Both the position numbers and the translations under genes were made by a program. The notes beneath the pieces were generated by a model that was given only the letters and a program-made list of their open reading frames with translations, did no database searches and was not told the DNA's origin. Positions 34,656 to 44,323 of a DNA stretch of 64,000 nucleotides are shown one piece after another. The stretch is from NCBI RefSeq assembly GCF_002302565.1, contig NZ_CP022382.1, forward strand, positions 691,001 to 755,000. Direction: 5' to 3'. Positions within the stretch are counted from its first letter, which is position 1; each line of letters begins with the position of its first letter. This DNA is from Capnocytophaga canimorsus (GTDB lineage: Bacteria > Bacteroidota > Bacteroidia > Flavobacteriales > Flavobacteriaceae).

Positions 34656-35069
34656 ATGTATCCGTATGAATTGGTGAAACCAATGATAGAAGATTTAACT
34701 CGCATTGGTTTTGAAGAACTTAAAACTCCCGAAACCGTTCGGGAAGCACTAAAAAGAAAAGGAACCACTTTGGTAGTTGTTAATTCGGTTTGTGGGTGTG
34801 CTGCCGGAAATGCACGTCCGGGAGTAGCGATGAGTTTGAAAAATATCGCAAAACCCGACCATTTGACTACTGTTTTTGCAGGTTTTGACCGCGAAGCTAC
34901 TGAAGAGGCTCGTCATCATATGTTGCCTTTTCCGCCATCATCACCAAGTATTGCCTTGTTTAAAGACGGTGAATTAGTACATATGCTTGAACGTCACCAT
35001 ATTGAAGGACGTCCAGCAGAAATTATTGCCGAAAATTTGAAACAAGCCTACGACGAATTCTGTAAGTAG
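34656..35069 (+). CDS. BrxA/BrxB-family bacilliredoxin
   Basis: The ATG at 34656 (MYPYELVKPMIEDLTRIGFE) matches the usual family N-terminus; the frame is open further upstream, but that part does not resemble the family. The active site is VNSVCGCAAGNARPG, the CGC motif of the YphP/YqiW bacilliredoxins that remove bacillithiol from proteins. The 137-residue length is normal. Bacteroidota members may use another low-molecular-weight thiol. It is divergent from the sigma-54 activator. Confidence 0.92.
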   Translation: MYPYELVKPMIEDLTRIGFEELKTPETVREALKRKGTTLVVVNSVCGCAAGNARPGVAMSLKNIAKPDHLTTVFAGFDREATEEARHHMLPFPPSSPSIALFKDGELVHMLERHHIEGRPAEIIAENLKQAYDEFCK

Positions 35070-35174
35070 TCTTACAAAAATTTAGTTGTACTATTTTAGT
35101 TTTACAATCGGAATCTTTTGCAACCTAAAAATTGCAGAAGATTCTTTCATTTAAAGAAAACCTCTGCAAGTCTT

Positions 35175-35909
35175 ATGAAAAAAATAATCTCTTACCCTTT
35201 AAGTATCATTCACTATTCGGTTTATATTTTTTTACTTGTACTTTTTCATCCTTTGCAATGGATTTGCATTCACTGGATAGGACGAAAAGCTCATAAAAAA
35301 CTAGTTGACTTCTTAAATATCCTACTCATAAAAAGCCTTTGGATTACTTTCAATAGAGTTAAATTTACCTTCACCGCACCAATTCCAGAAAACGTACCAC
35401 TATTGTTTTTAGCCAATCACCAAAGTGTGTATGATATACCACCGCTAATTTGGTATTTAAGAAAATTTAGCCTACGCTTTGTGGGCAAAAAGGAATTGGG
35501 TAACGGAACGCCAAGCATCACCATCAATTTACGCAACAATGGTTCAGTGCTGATTGACAGAAAGAATCCGCAAGAAGCCATCGCTCAATTGGAAGTTTTT
35601 GGCAAATCGCTACAAAAAGAAAAAGACGCGGGAATGATTTTCCCCGAAGGCACACGAGCTCGTAACGGAAAACCAAAGCCTTTCAAAACCAGTGGATTAA
35701 AAGCAATAGCCTCTCAAATACCCGACGGATACTTTGTACCCATTACCATCAACAATTCGTGGAAAATTCTTAAATACGGAGTATTTCCATTGGGAATAGG
35801 CAATTGTGTTACATTCCAAGTCCACACACCAATAAAAATCAATCCGCAAGAATTGGAGCAGCAAATCACTCAAATGGAGGAGATTATCAATTCCAATATC
35901 AAATTTTAA
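35175..35909 (+). CDS. 1-acyl-sn-glycerol-3-phosphate acyltransferase, PlsC family
   Basis: The ATG at 35175 gives a 244-residue protein beginning with a membrane helix (SIIHYSVYIFLLVLFHPLQW); a 19-codon extension upstream is charged and unlikely. Acyltransferase motif I NHQSVYD (HX4D) is at about residue 80, and motif III FPEGTRARNGKPKPFKTSG is at about 160-178. It would convert lysophosphatidate to phosphatidate at the inner membrane. It is followed by the alkaline phosphatase gene after 86 bp. Confidence 0.88.
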   Translation: MKKIISYPLSIIHYSVYIFLLVLFHPLQWICIHWIGRKAHKKLVDFLNILLIKSLWITFNRVKFTFTAPIPENVPLLFLANHQSVYDIPPLIWYLRKFSLRFVGKKELGNGTPSITINLRNNGSVLIDRKNPQEAIAQLEVFGKSLQKEKDAGMIFPEGTRARNGKPKPFKTSGLKAIASQIPDGYFVPITINNSWKILKYGVFPLGIGNCVTFQVHTPIKINPQELEQQITQMEEIINSNIKF

Positions 35910-35964
35910 TTTTATTTTTACAATTTCAATGGGAATAAAATTTCATCCGTAAGGGCAAAAAACT

Positions 35965-35972
35965 TAACTTTG
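35965..35972 (+). promoter_or_regulatory. -7 element of the alkaline phosphatase gene
   Basis: TAACTTTG matches TAnnTTTG and lies 23 bp before the ATG at 35996. No clear Pho box was identified by eye. Confidence 0.55.
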
Positions 35973-35995
35973 TAGTATCAAATAAAACAAAGACG

Positions 35996-37399
35996 ATGAA
36001 AAGAAGACAGTTTTTCAAAAAGTCAGCCTTAGCAGGAATGGGTTCTTTGTTTGTCCCAACATTTGCTAAGGCAGAAATCGTGGAAGAATTCGGTGGAAAA
36101 ACGCCGAAGAACATTATTTATATGGTAAGCGATGGAATGAGCAGTGGAACACTGACTATGGCAGACTTATACAGCAGACGTATTTTAGGAAAACCTTCAA
36201 ATTGGATAAGTCTATATGAACAAAGTTTGGCAACCAAAGCCTATATGGATATGCAATCGTTAAGTTCTGTAGTTACGGATTCTGCCGCAGCAAGTTCGTC
36301 TTGGGGCGGTGGACATCGTGTACCCAACGGAAGGCTTAACGTGGGCCCTAACGGAGAGATGTACACCCCCATTTGGCAAAAGTTTAAAAAAGCAGGTAAG
36401 AAGGTAGGTTGTGTAACTACTGTACCGATAACTCACGCAACTCCAGCAGGTTTCTGCGTGAATAGCAAAGCTAGAAATGCACAAGAAGATATTGCCGAGC
36501 AATACCTACAACTCCGCTTTGACGTGATGATGGGAGGAGGAGATAAATATTTTTCTTCACAAAAAAGAAAAGACAAAAAAGATATGTATCAACAATTTGT
36601 CCGTGGAGGATTTACCGTAGTAAAAAACAAAACAGATATGAAAAAGGCACCCAAAAACAAACCTCTGTTAGGTGTTTTTGATGAAGAAGGATTGCCTTAT
36701 TCACTTGATTATACTTCAGAAAAAGACTTTCAACAATGTCCCACCTTAGCTGAAATGACGGCAAAAGCCATCGAACAAATGCAAGACCACTCAAAAGGTT
36801 TTGTACTTCAAGTAGAAGGTGGAAAAGTAGATTGGGCGGCTCACGGAAATGACATTGGGGCATTACTTTTTGACCAGTTAGCCTTCGATCAAGCCGTTGG
36901 TGTGGCTTTAGAATTCGCTCAAAAAGATAAAAACACACTTGTTGTGGTTACCACAGACCACGGAAATGCAAACCCCGGATTGATATACGGACAACATTGT
37001 AACACTAATTTCGATAATCTGCAACATTTTAGACATTCGAACGATTGGGTTTTGCAAAATATCGACCCGAATAGTTCTGCAAAATTCATAAAAGAAATTG
37101 TAGCAGAACACTTTGGCGGACTTCAACTCACTCAAGCGCAATCTGAAGAAATACAATCCTACTACGTAAACCACGGCAGAGAAGACGGGGTATATAATTA
37201 CAAACACCTCCCCTATCGTTTACTTGCTGAAATTCAGAAGTCGCACACTTCAGTAGGTTGGATTAGTATGGATCACTCTTCAGACTACGTGGAATTAGCA
37301 ATGTACGGACCAGGAAGTGAAAACTTAAAACCTTTTATGAAAAACTACGAGATGCACAACTTTCTGTTAGAAGTAGCAAATGTAGGAATGTTAGCATAA
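35996..37399 (+). CDS. Tat-exported alkaline phosphatase, PhoA superfamily
   Basis: The 467-residue protein opens with a twin-arginine signal (MKRRQFFKKSALAGMGSL) and not a Sec signal. Core motifs are the metal-binding MVSDGMSSGTLTM (about residue 42), the nucleophile Ser in VTDSAAASSSWGGG (about 92), VEGGKVDWAAHGND (about 272) and VTTDHGNANPG (about 318). It hydrolyses phosphomonoesters in the periplasm. Tat export suggests folding and metal loading before export. A terminator follows. Confidence 0.93.
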   Translation: MKRRQFFKKSALAGMGSLFVPTFAKAEIVEEFGGKTPKNIIYMVSDGMSSGTLTMADLYSRRILGKPSNWISLYEQSLATKAYMDMQSLSSVVTDSAAASSSWGGGHRVPNGRLNVGPNGEMYTPIWQKFKKAGKKVGCVTTVPITHATPAGFCVNSKARNAQEDIAEQYLQLRFDVMMGGGDKYFSSQKRKDKKDMYQQFVRGGFTVVKNKTDMKKAPKNKPLLGVFDEEGLPYSLDYTSEKDFQQCPTLAEMTAKAIEQMQDHSKGFVLQVEGGKVDWAAHGNDIGALLFDQLAFDQAVGVALEFAQKDKNTLVVVTTDHGNANPGLIYGQHCNTNFDNLQHFRHSNDWVLQNIDPNSSAKFIKEIVAEHFGGLQLTQAQSEEIQSYYVNHGREDGVYNYKHLPYRLLAEIQKSHTSVGWISMDHSSDYVELAMYGPGSENLKPFMKNYEMHNFLLEVANVGMLA

Positions 37400-37426
37400 T
37401 AGACACAAACAAAGTTTTTACAATTG

Positions 37427-37452
37427 AGGGAGATTTTTATCTCCCTTTTTTA
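37427..37452 (+). terminator. Terminator of the alkaline phosphatase gene
   Basis: AGGGAGAT and ATCTCCCT form an 8-bp stem with a short T loop, followed by TTTTTTA. It lies 28 bp after the stop and before the end of the converging glycosyltransferase. Confidence 0.82.
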
Positions 37453-37488
37453 TGACCTATTCCAGAAATTTTCTACATTTCTTACTGG

Positions 37489-38598
37489 TCAAACTTTAGT
37501 TTTATACACATTCATAATTTGCTCAAAAACAGACCTATCAGTGAATTTCTGTACATAATCAAAGCCTTTTTCAATCATAAACTCTCGTTTCTTTTCATCA
37601 GAAAGAATACTCAAAATAGCTTGTTTTATTTCTTCAGAAGCATTGTTTAAATCAATATAAATGGAATGTTCGCCGCCAGCCTCAGGAAAGCAACTTCCAG
37701 AGGAAGTAATTACTGGAATTTTTGAAAATAAGGCTTCAATAATTGGAATGCCAAATCCCTCAAAAACAGATGGATAACAAAAAACACTCGCTGATTGATA
37801 AATTACAGCCAAATCTTCCATCGAAACATTTTTCAGAACAAATACACGATTTTGCATTCTGTTTTCAATGCAATACTTTTCAATTTCGTTGAAATATTTT
37901 GTTTTTTTGCCTATCAAAACCAAAGAAATATCCAAATCTTTAATAGCTTTTACAATTTCTAAAGCATTTTTGCGAGGCTCTATAGCTCCTACGTTTAGCA
38001 CAAATTTTTCTGGAAGATTGTATTTCTGGCGAATTTGTTGTTTTTTTTCTTCCGAATAAAATTGTTTGAAAGCCTTATGGCAACCTTGATAAACAACCGA
38101 AATTTTTTGCTCAGGAATCTTCAAAAATTTGATGATATCTTGCTTTGTTTGTTCGCTAATTGCGATGATGTGATGCGATTTTTGTGCCGCGTACAGAAAT
38201 TTCCAATAATGAATTTTTCTGTCAAAAGACGAATATAAATGCGGATAACGAAGAAAAATTAAATCGTGTATGGTAACAATGGTTCGCGTGTTTTTATAAA
38301 TACCCAAAGGGATTTCACCCGAGAGTCCGTGATAAATATCTAATTTCTCTTTTTTAGATAACGAACTTATTTTCAGAATTCTCCAGATGCTTTTGAGCTT
38401 TTTCCAAAAGAATGATTTTGGTGAAATTACTTTCGTTTTTTCAGTAAGTTTTATGCGTTTATCGTTTTTTTGTTTTGGATTGAACAGAACGAGCTCACAA
38501 TCACTTTGCTCCTGCAAAATGCGAATTAAATCACGGCTATAATTTCCTAATCCGCGATTGTTGTGAAAAGCTCTTTTGGCATCAAAACCTATTTTCAT
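37489..38598 (-). CDS. GT4-family glycosyltransferase
   Basis: The 369-residue protein has the GT-B fold of GT4. The acceptor-side start KRAFHNNRGLGNYSRDLIR (about residues 8-26) and the donor-domain motifs NVGAIEPRKN (about 198) and EGFGIPIIEALFSKIPVITS (E-x7-E, about 290-308) are clear. It would transfer a nucleotide-activated sugar in surface-polysaccharide synthesis. It is the leftmost glycosyltransferase of the cluster and faces the other way, separated from the rest by a scarred 610-bp gap. Confidence 0.88.
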   Translation of the reverse strand: MKIGFDAKRAFHNNRGLGNYSRDLIRILQEQSDCELVLFNPKQKNDKRIKLTEKTKVISPKSFFWKKLKSIWRILKISSLSKKEKLDIYHGLSGEIPLGIYKNTRTIVTIHDLIFLRYPHLYSSFDRKIHYWKFLYAAQKSHHIIAISEQTKQDIIKFLKIPEQKISVVYQGCHKAFKQFYSEEKKQQIRQKYNLPEKFVLNVGAIEPRKNALEIVKAIKDLDISLVLIGKKTKYFNEIEKYCIENRMQNRVFVLKNVSMEDLAVIYQSASVFCYPSVFEGFGIPIIEALFSKIPVITSSGSCFPEAGGEHSIYIDLNNASEEIKQAILSILSDEKKREFMIEKGFDYVQKFTDRSVFEQIMNVYKTKV

Positions 38599-38787
38599 TA
38601 CTAAAAAATTAAAGCGTTCAACTTACTAGCTATAATATCCAAAATTTCCTGATTTTGAAAACCAAAATCAAAAAAACAATTATAATACACTGAAACAACA
38701 AAGCTACAGCTATTTTTTGTATTATTGACAATATTTTTGTAAGAAAACTTTACACAAAATTTCCACCAAAACATTGCTAATACACAG

Positions 38788-38900
38788 AATGAAAATACTA
38801 ATGAACTTGTACACAATATATCTCTAAGGGTACTTATTTTAAAGAAATTAGCAAAGGAGAAATAAAAGAAATTCAACATAAAATTAACCAAAGACCGAGA
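38788..38900 (+). pseudogene. IS30-family transposase C-terminal remnant
   Basis: NENTNELV (from 38788) continues, after loss of one base near 38812, as QYISKGTYFKEISKGEIKEI and then QHKINQRPR up to 38900. This resembles the end of the IS30 transposase integrase core, including the Glu of the NENTN motif. Sequence after 38900 diverges and the N-terminal part is missing, so only a degraded tail is left. It sits in the gap between oppositely oriented glycosyltransferase genes. Confidence 0.6.
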
Positions 38901-39208
38901 ACTGCGAAGCACATCACGAACACCTTAACTTTAAAAACTATAAAAAGTGAGTAATAACATTAGATTTTGAAGAACCTAAAAATTTATTTTATAAATTCGT
39001 AGCATAAAAAATTACACTTGGGGATGAATGTGTCTTTCTTTTATTTTAAAAAGATGCTAGATAATTATGTTTTCTATCGTATTTTTGTCGGATGCTTGAA
39101 ATAATGTATCTTGATTGGTTGTCTCAAAGGAAAGTTGAATTTATTCAATATCTAAAAATCAAAATGATTTTTAGATTCAAAATTAATATCATATAAACTA
39201 AAAACTGA
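38901..39208. other. AT-rich non-coding region upstream of the GT2 gene
   Basis: Apart from the IS30 debris on its left, I see no coding frame, RNA gene or clear terminator. The stretch probably carries the promoter of the plus-strand polysaccharide operon, but no convincing TAnnTTTG box stands out. Confidence 0.4.
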
Positions 39209-39982
39209 ATGAAAATATCAGTAGTTATTAACACATACAATGCTGAAAAACACTTACAAGCAGTTCTTGAAACTGTAAAAGATTTTGATGAAATCGTAAT
39301 TTGTGATATGTATAGTACGGACAAAACTATCGATATCGCAACAAAATATAATTGTAAAATTGTTTATCACCAAAACACAGGTTATGCTGAACCTGCTCGG
39401 AATTTTGCTATTAGTCAAGCTAAAAACGAATGGATTTTGGTAATTGATGCTGATGAAACTATTCCTCCTAAATTAAAAAAATATTTATATAGTATTATTG
39501 AAACTCCAGACTTAGGAGGGGTTTATATTCCGTTTAAAAATTATTTCATGAACAAATGGATAAGATCGGCCTATCCTGACTCTAAGTTACGTTTCTTCCG
39601 CAAAGAAGATGCTTTTTGGCCACCTGAAGTTCATTCAACCGTAAAGGTACAAGGAAAAATTATAAAAGTACCAAGAAACCAAACCAATTTAGCTTCAGAA
39701 CATTTAGCAAATGATCCGATAACAACCATTTTACAAAAAAACAACACATATAGTACAGCCGAGATAGTACGCAAAAAAGATAAAAAAATAACTTGGTTTT
39801 TACTAATATGTTCTCCTTTTTTTTGGTTTATTAAATTTTATTTTATTAAAAAAGGATTTTTAGACGGAAAAAGAGGGTTTATATTTGCCGTACTAAAATC
39901 ACAATACAAATTTTTATGCTTAGCAAAAGTGTACGAATATCAATCACTTAACAATAGAAAAAATGAAGATTTGCGTGATTAG
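39209..39982 (+). CDS. GT2-family glycosyltransferase (KdtX/WaaE-like)
   Basis: The 257-residue protein starts KISVVINTYNAEKHLQAVLE and has the GT-A metal-binding DXD-type sequence LVIDADETIPP (about residue 83). Its layout is like the KdtX/WaaE lipopolysaccharide-core glycosyltransferases: a short GT2 domain followed by NYFMNKWIRSAYPDSKLRFF and a C-terminal membrane-proximal segment (FLLICSPFFWFIKFYFIKKG, about 196-215). It is the first gene of a plus-strand run of six. Its end overlaps the next start by 20 bp. Confidence 0.88.
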   Translation: MKISVVINTYNAEKHLQAVLETVKDFDEIVICDMYSTDKTIDIATKYNCKIVYHQNTGYAEPARNFAISQAKNEWILVIDADETIPPKLKKYLYSIIETPDLGGVYIPFKNYFMNKWIRSAYPDSKLRFFRKEDAFWPPEVHSTVKVQGKIIKVPRNQTNLASEHLANDPITTILQKNNTYSTAEIVRKKDKKITWFLLICSPFFWFIKFYFIKKGFLDGKRGFIFAVLKSQYKFLCLAKVYEYQSLNNRKNEDLRD

Positions 39983-40925
39983 TTTTGATTTTTGGGGCTA
40001 CGATGCTCATATTGTAGAGGTTTTAAAAAGAAGAGGAATTGAAGCTAATCATTTAAAAATTGGAGCCATCAACCATCCAAACTTTTGGGAAAGACTTAAA
40101 AATGCAGTTTCAAAAATTATTTTAAAAAGAAACTTGAAAGATGAAAAACGTCAGCAATTTGTCATAGAGCAACTAAAAAAACTAGGAAAGCAAAATCAAA
40201 TTTTAGTCCTAAATCCGAATGTTTTTAAACATAAAACTCTCAAATTCATTAAAAAATCATCAGAAACACTCATTACGTTTTTGTATGATAACTTAGAAAG
40301 ATATCCTATACAAGATAAATTAGATTTTTTTGATAGAATTTACTCTTTTGATGACAATGACATAAAAGAATACGGATTTAAACCTTTGACAAATTACAAT
40401 TATTTATCTTTTTTACCAAAAGAAGTTCAAAATCCGAGATATGATGCGTTGTACATAACATCGTTTGATAAAAAAAGACTCAAACAATTATATATTTTAA
40501 GTAAAAAATTTTCAGACTTACAGCTAAAGTTCAACATTTGGATGCTTGGGAAAAAGGCTTGGAAATATCAACTTAAAAAAATATTTTTAAAAAGTGATAT
40601 TTTATTTGGGAGAAAGCACATCAAACATAATGATTTGGTAAATTACTACAAAAACACAAAAGCCATCATTGACTTGATGAGAGAGAATCAATATGGATTG
40701 AGTTTCAGAGTATTTGAAGCAATGGCTTTAGAAAAAAAAATCATAACTGATAATGAGAAAATTAAAAATTATGATTTTTATAATCCGAATAATATTTTGG
40801 TTTTGAATGATGATTTTAGTAATTTGACAAAGGCTTTTTTTGAAACACCTTATCAATCTCTTCCTAAGGAAATTTATGAAAAATATACACTCGAAAAATG
40901 GGTAGATCGAGTGTTTAATTTGTAA
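39963..40925 (+). CDS. GT-B-like polysaccharide biosynthesis protein, paralogue 1
   Basis: The 320-residue protein has a Rossmann-like N-terminus (KICVISFDFWGYDAHIVEVL) and a C-terminal half with NQYGLSFRVFEAMALEKKII (about residue 238-257) and YDFYNPNNILVL. The placement of this FRVFEAM block recalls the donor-site E-x7-E region of GT-B enzymes. It resembles the so-called CgeB-like or Eps11J-like capsular synthesis proteins. Two paralogues follow at 40938 and 44324. Sugar specificity is not known. It overlaps the GT2 gene by 20 bp. Confidence 0.72.
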   Translation: MKICVISFDFWGYDAHIVEVLKRRGIEANHLKIGAINHPNFWERLKNAVSKIILKRNLKDEKRQQFVIEQLKKLGKQNQILVLNPNVFKHKTLKFIKKSSETLITFLYDNLERYPIQDKLDFFDRIYSFDDNDIKEYGFKPLTNYNYLSFLPKEVQNPRYDALYITSFDKKRLKQLYILSKKFSDLQLKFNIWMLGKKAWKYQLKKIFLKSDILFGRKHIKHNDLVNYYKNTKAIIDLMRENQYGLSFRVFEAMALEKKIITDNEKIKNYDFYNPNNILVLNDDFSNLTKAFFETPYQSLPKEIYEKYTLEKWVDRVFNL

Positions 40926-40937
40926 TATATTTTTAGT

Positions 40938-41903
40938 ATGAAGAAAAAAGCTTTATTTATAGCCCCTGATTATTATGGTTTTAATGATGTTGTATTTGAC
41001 GGATTAAAAAAATACAGCGATTATGAAATGTTACATATCAAATCTACTGGAAAATATTATTACAAAAATCTCTTGGAACGAGCACATAATTTTTTTCTCA
41101 AAAATTTTTGTGGAAAAAACTTAAAAAAAATAAGACAAGAACAAAAAATTAAAACTACGATTTTAGAGAATAACTATGACTTTTTAATCATTATAGGAGC
41201 GTATGTACTTAGTGAAGAAATCCTAAATATTGCTCTGAACAAAAGCAAATTTTCTGTAACTATTTTTTGGGATAGTATTGCTAAAATTCCGATGCAAGAG
41301 AAATATCTACCCCTATTTGATGTTTGTTATAGTTTTGATAAAGATGATTGCCAAAAATATGGCTTAAAAGAAATCACAAATTTTTACTTTGTTGAAGAAA
41401 GAAGTGAAAATAATGTATATGATATCAGCTATTTAGCCACCTATGACAATCGGATGGAGGAAGCAATTTCTATTTTTAACTATTTTCAAGAAAATAACAT
41501 AAAAGCGAAAGCAAAAATTTTTACATATCCGTCACATCCTATAAAGGAATTATTGCCTAAAAACATTGAAGTTATCCATAAAATCATTCCTTTTGGAGAA
41601 TCATACCAATACTATTTGGATAGTAAGATAATTTTAGACATCGCACACCCACACCAAAAAGGTCTCTCCTTTCGCCCATTTGAAGCAATGGGGATGAACA
41701 AAAAACTCATAACAACTAACAAAGATATTATTAATTATGATTTCTATGATCCAAATAATATTTTTGTAATAGAAAATCCGTTTGATTTTTCAATACCTGA
41801 AACTTTTTTTAAAACAGATTATCAGGAAATTAACAACAAAATAAAAGAAAAATATCATATTAAAAATTGGGTTAAAAAAATATTTTCTGACTATGAACAC
41901 TAA
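40938..41903 (+). CDS. GT-B-like polysaccharide biosynthesis protein, paralogue 2
   Basis: The 321-residue protein aligns by eye with its upstream neighbour over the whole length: ALFIAPDYYGFNDVVFDGL at the N-terminus, KIPMQEKYLPLFDVCYSFDK in the middle, and HQKGLSFRPFEAMGMNKKLI with YDFYDPNNIFVI in the C-terminal half. It is therefore a diverged tandem duplicate. The end overlaps the next start by 11 bp, so translation is probably coupled. Specific transfer reaction unknown. Confidence 0.72.
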   Translation: MKKKALFIAPDYYGFNDVVFDGLKKYSDYEMLHIKSTGKYYYKNLLERAHNFFLKNFCGKNLKKIRQEQKIKTTILENNYDFLIIIGAYVLSEEILNIALNKSKFSVTIFWDSIAKIPMQEKYLPLFDVCYSFDKDDCQKYGLKEITNFYFVEERSENNVYDISYLATYDNRMEEAISIFNYFQENNIKAKAKIFTYPSHPIKELLPKNIEVIHKIIPFGESYQYYLDSKIILDIAHPHQKGLSFRPFEAMGMNKKLITTNKDIINYDFYDPNNIFVIENPFDFSIPETFFKTDYQEINNKIKEKYHIKNWVKKIFSDYEH

Positions 41904-42945
41904 AATATATTTTGTTTGTCCAAATAATAAACAAGCAACTGGAGGCGTAAAACAAATTTATCGTCAGGTAGAAATTCTATCAAAAAATGGTTTTAACGCT
42001 TGCGTTTTACACGAAAAAATAGGCAAAAAAGAAAAATGGTTCGACTCTACAGAAATCCCTATTGAATATAGTCCAGTATTATTCAAGCAACTAAAATATA
42101 TGTTTTATAAAAGAAAAATAAAATTTATTGATCAAATAAAATTATTTTTCTTAGAGAAAAGAAGTAAGAAAATAGAAAAAAATGCAATTTTAGTACTTCC
42201 TGAAATATATGGAGATTGTATCCACAGAATAGAACCCAGTGTAAAAAAAGTTATTTTTAATCAAGGTTGCTATTTAACTTTCTCTGGATATTCTATCAAT
42301 AAAGATTATGAAGTAACACCTTATAATCATACGGATACATTAGCTACCATCGTAGCTTCACACGATGCTTTCAACTATTTAACATTTGCTTTTGCACAAG
42401 TAAATATTCAAAAAATCACATTAGGCATTAACGACCGTATTTTTAATTATTCCACAGGAAAACAAAAACAGATTTGTTTTATGCCTCGTAAATTGACAAA
42501 CGATTTAACTCAGGTAATCAACATCTTAAAACAAAGAGGCTTAAAAGAAGATTGGAAATTAGTTCCAATTGACAATAAAAGTGAAAAAGAAGTTGCTGAA
42601 ATTATGAAAAAAAGTATTTTTTTCTTGAATTTTAATCGTTGCGAGGGTTTCGGTTTACCAGCAGTTGAAGCGATGGCTTGTGGGTGTTACATCATTGGTT
42701 ATCACGGACAAGGAGGTAAAGAATATTTTAATCCGGATTTTTCCTCTATCATTGAAGATGGAAACATTATTCAATACGTTCAAAAAATTGAGGAAATGAT
42801 ACGTTTGTATGACTTAAATCCTGAAAAAATTTTACAAAAAGGAAAACAAGCTTCCGAATTTGCTCTGTCAAATTACTCTCTTGAAATAGAGGAAAAACAA
42901 ACAGTTAGTGTTTGGAAAAAAATAATTGAAAAACACTTGAAATAA
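41893..42945 (+). CDS. GT4-like glycosyltransferase
   Basis: The 350-residue protein starts KIYFVCPNNKQATGGVKQIY, the glycine-rich loop typical of GT4 acceptor domains, and has a donor-site sequence NFNRCEGFGLPAVEAMACGC (E-x7-E style, about residues 248-267) followed by GGKEYFNPDFS. It differs from the three paralogues around it. It would add a sugar in the same surface polysaccharide. The 11-bp overlap with the upstream gene and 7-bp gap to the next show one operon. Confidence 0.82.
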   Translation: MNTKIYFVCPNNKQATGGVKQIYRQVEILSKNGFNACVLHEKIGKKEKWFDSTEIPIEYSPVLFKQLKYMFYKRKIKFIDQIKLFFLEKRSKKIEKNAILVLPEIYGDCIHRIEPSVKKVIFNQGCYLTFSGYSINKDYEVTPYNHTDTLATIVASHDAFNYLTFAFAQVNIQKITLGINDRIFNYSTGKQKQICFMPRKLTNDLTQVINILKQRGLKEDWKLVPIDNKSEKEVAEIMKKSIFFLNFNRCEGFGLPAVEAMACGCYIIGYHGQGGKEYFNPDFSSIIEDGNIIQYVQKIEEMIRLYDLNPEKILQKGKQASEFALSNYSLEIEEKQTVSVWKKIIEKHLK

Positions 42946-42952
42946 CAATAAA

Positions 42953-44320
42953 ATGAAGTGGTATAAAGAAAATTGGTTAATGTTTAATAGTATTGGGTTT
43001 ATTACAATAACTTTTATTATTTCTTTTTTTTATGCCGATATTTGGCATAACGAAGTTTTTAAAAAACTATTCCTAAGGATAGGCTTAGGATTATGCGTAG
43101 CATCGACTTTAGTTTGGGCTTTTTTAAATTACAGAAAGTATAAAATCCCAACAGATAAGGAGTTATGGCTTCGTATATTGATTGTAGTTATGTGTTGTTG
43201 TTGCGTTTTTCTATTTACGTATAAATTATCAAAAGCATATAAAACTACTATTATTTTACTGTTTTTGTGTGGGTTGTATGCTATATGGAAACGACAATTT
43301 ATCAGGCCTACACTTCCTATGATATTATTTGGAATATTTGTTCTTTTCAAAATAGGAGGTGTTTTTTGGAATACACATACTCCAATTTCTTTTATTGCTT
43401 TCAATGATGGAGAAATTTTATTCTTATTAGGCGTGGTTGTATTAAGCTTATTTTTCAGAATGGAAAAATCAGAAACTATGGAATTTATAACCATTTGTTT
43501 CAAAGGTTTTTTAAGCCTTTTAACACTTAATATGGCTATTTACGTCCTCTATACTTCCTCTATTGATTTGCCTATTTTAAGTTTTTTAACTTTCAATAAA
43601 TCTTATATGGAATATATTTCTATATTAGAGTGGACGTACTTCCCTCACCCAAGTTATGTCTCTTGGGTGATTTTACTTATTGGAGGTTTAGGATTTTTTG
43701 TTTGGAAAGAGCAGAAAAAAACAATAATAACAACCTATGAATTAATTTGGTACGCTATTTTACTTTTTTGTTTTGTTTTTATGATGCAAGCGCGAATCTC
43801 CATAATTGGTTATTTTCTAACTATTTGTTTGTTAAGCTGGTTGTATTTAACAAAAAAATGGACAATGAAAGTCAAAACCACAGTGGTTTCTATATTAGTT
43901 ATATTACTAATTACGGGAATCGGGGTTTTAGTCACACAAACAAAATTCTTTTCTGACCCTGCTCGTGTAAGTTTTTTTAACGCTACAAAAGAATTTAAAA
44001 TGCCAAGTTTATTTTTTGGAGCAGGTACATCAGCACAAAGAGGCGTTGCAGAAACCTTAGGTTTTATACATCTACACAATGATTTATTATGTATCTTTAT
44101 AGACTTAGGAATCATCGGGCTTCTTCTTTTACTAATTTGGATTATTACTACTTTCTATCAATCTATTATCTATAGAAATAGCTATATTTTATACACAATG
44201 TTGCTTGCTTTGATGTTTATGAACACAGACACTTTCTTGTATATGGGGGCTTATATGAGTGTATGGTTTATCTCAATTATATTCGCTTTTCCTGAAAAAG
44301 AAACAGATACAACAGATTAA
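42953..44320 (+). CDS. O-antigen polymerase/ligase-like membrane protein
   Basis: The 455-residue protein is polytopic, with about eleven to twelve hydrophobic segments and a larger extracytoplasmic loop near residues 345-380. The loop-to-helix sequence FGAGTSAQRG...FIHLHNDLLCIFIDLGIIGL (H-rich, followed by LG) matches the Wzy_C/O-antigen ligase pattern. It may polymerise repeat units (Wzy) or attach the polymer to lipid A core (WaaL); the sequence alone does not decide. It is embedded in the glycosyltransferase operon. Confidence 0.82.
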   Translation: MKWYKENWLMFNSIGFITITFIISFFYADIWHNEVFKKLFLRIGLGLCVASTLVWAFLNYRKYKIPTDKELWLRILIVVMCCCCVFLFTYKLSKAYKTTIILLFLCGLYAIWKRQFIRPTLPMILFGIFVLFKIGGVFWNTHTPISFIAFNDGEILFLLGVVVLSLFFRMEKSETMEFITICFKGFLSLLTLNMAIYVLYTSSIDLPILSFLTFNKSYMEYISILEWTYFPHPSYVSWVILLIGGLGFFVWKEQKKTIITTYELIWYAILLFCFVFMMQARISIIGYFLTICLLSWLYLTKKWTMKVKTTVVSILVILLITGIGVLVTQTKFFSDPARVSFFNATKEFKMPSLFFGAGTSAQRGVAETLGFIHLHNDLLCIFIDLGIIGLLLLLIWIITTFYQSIIYRNSYILYTMLLALMFMNTDTFLYMGAYMSVWFISIIFAFPEKETDTTD

Positions 44321-44323
44321 AAT

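Noticed and set aside
38601..38912. Minus-strand frame of 103 codons beside the GT4 gene
   Set aside because: The plus strand in this stretch reads as an IS30 transposase tail; the minus frame has odd composition and no recognisable domain.
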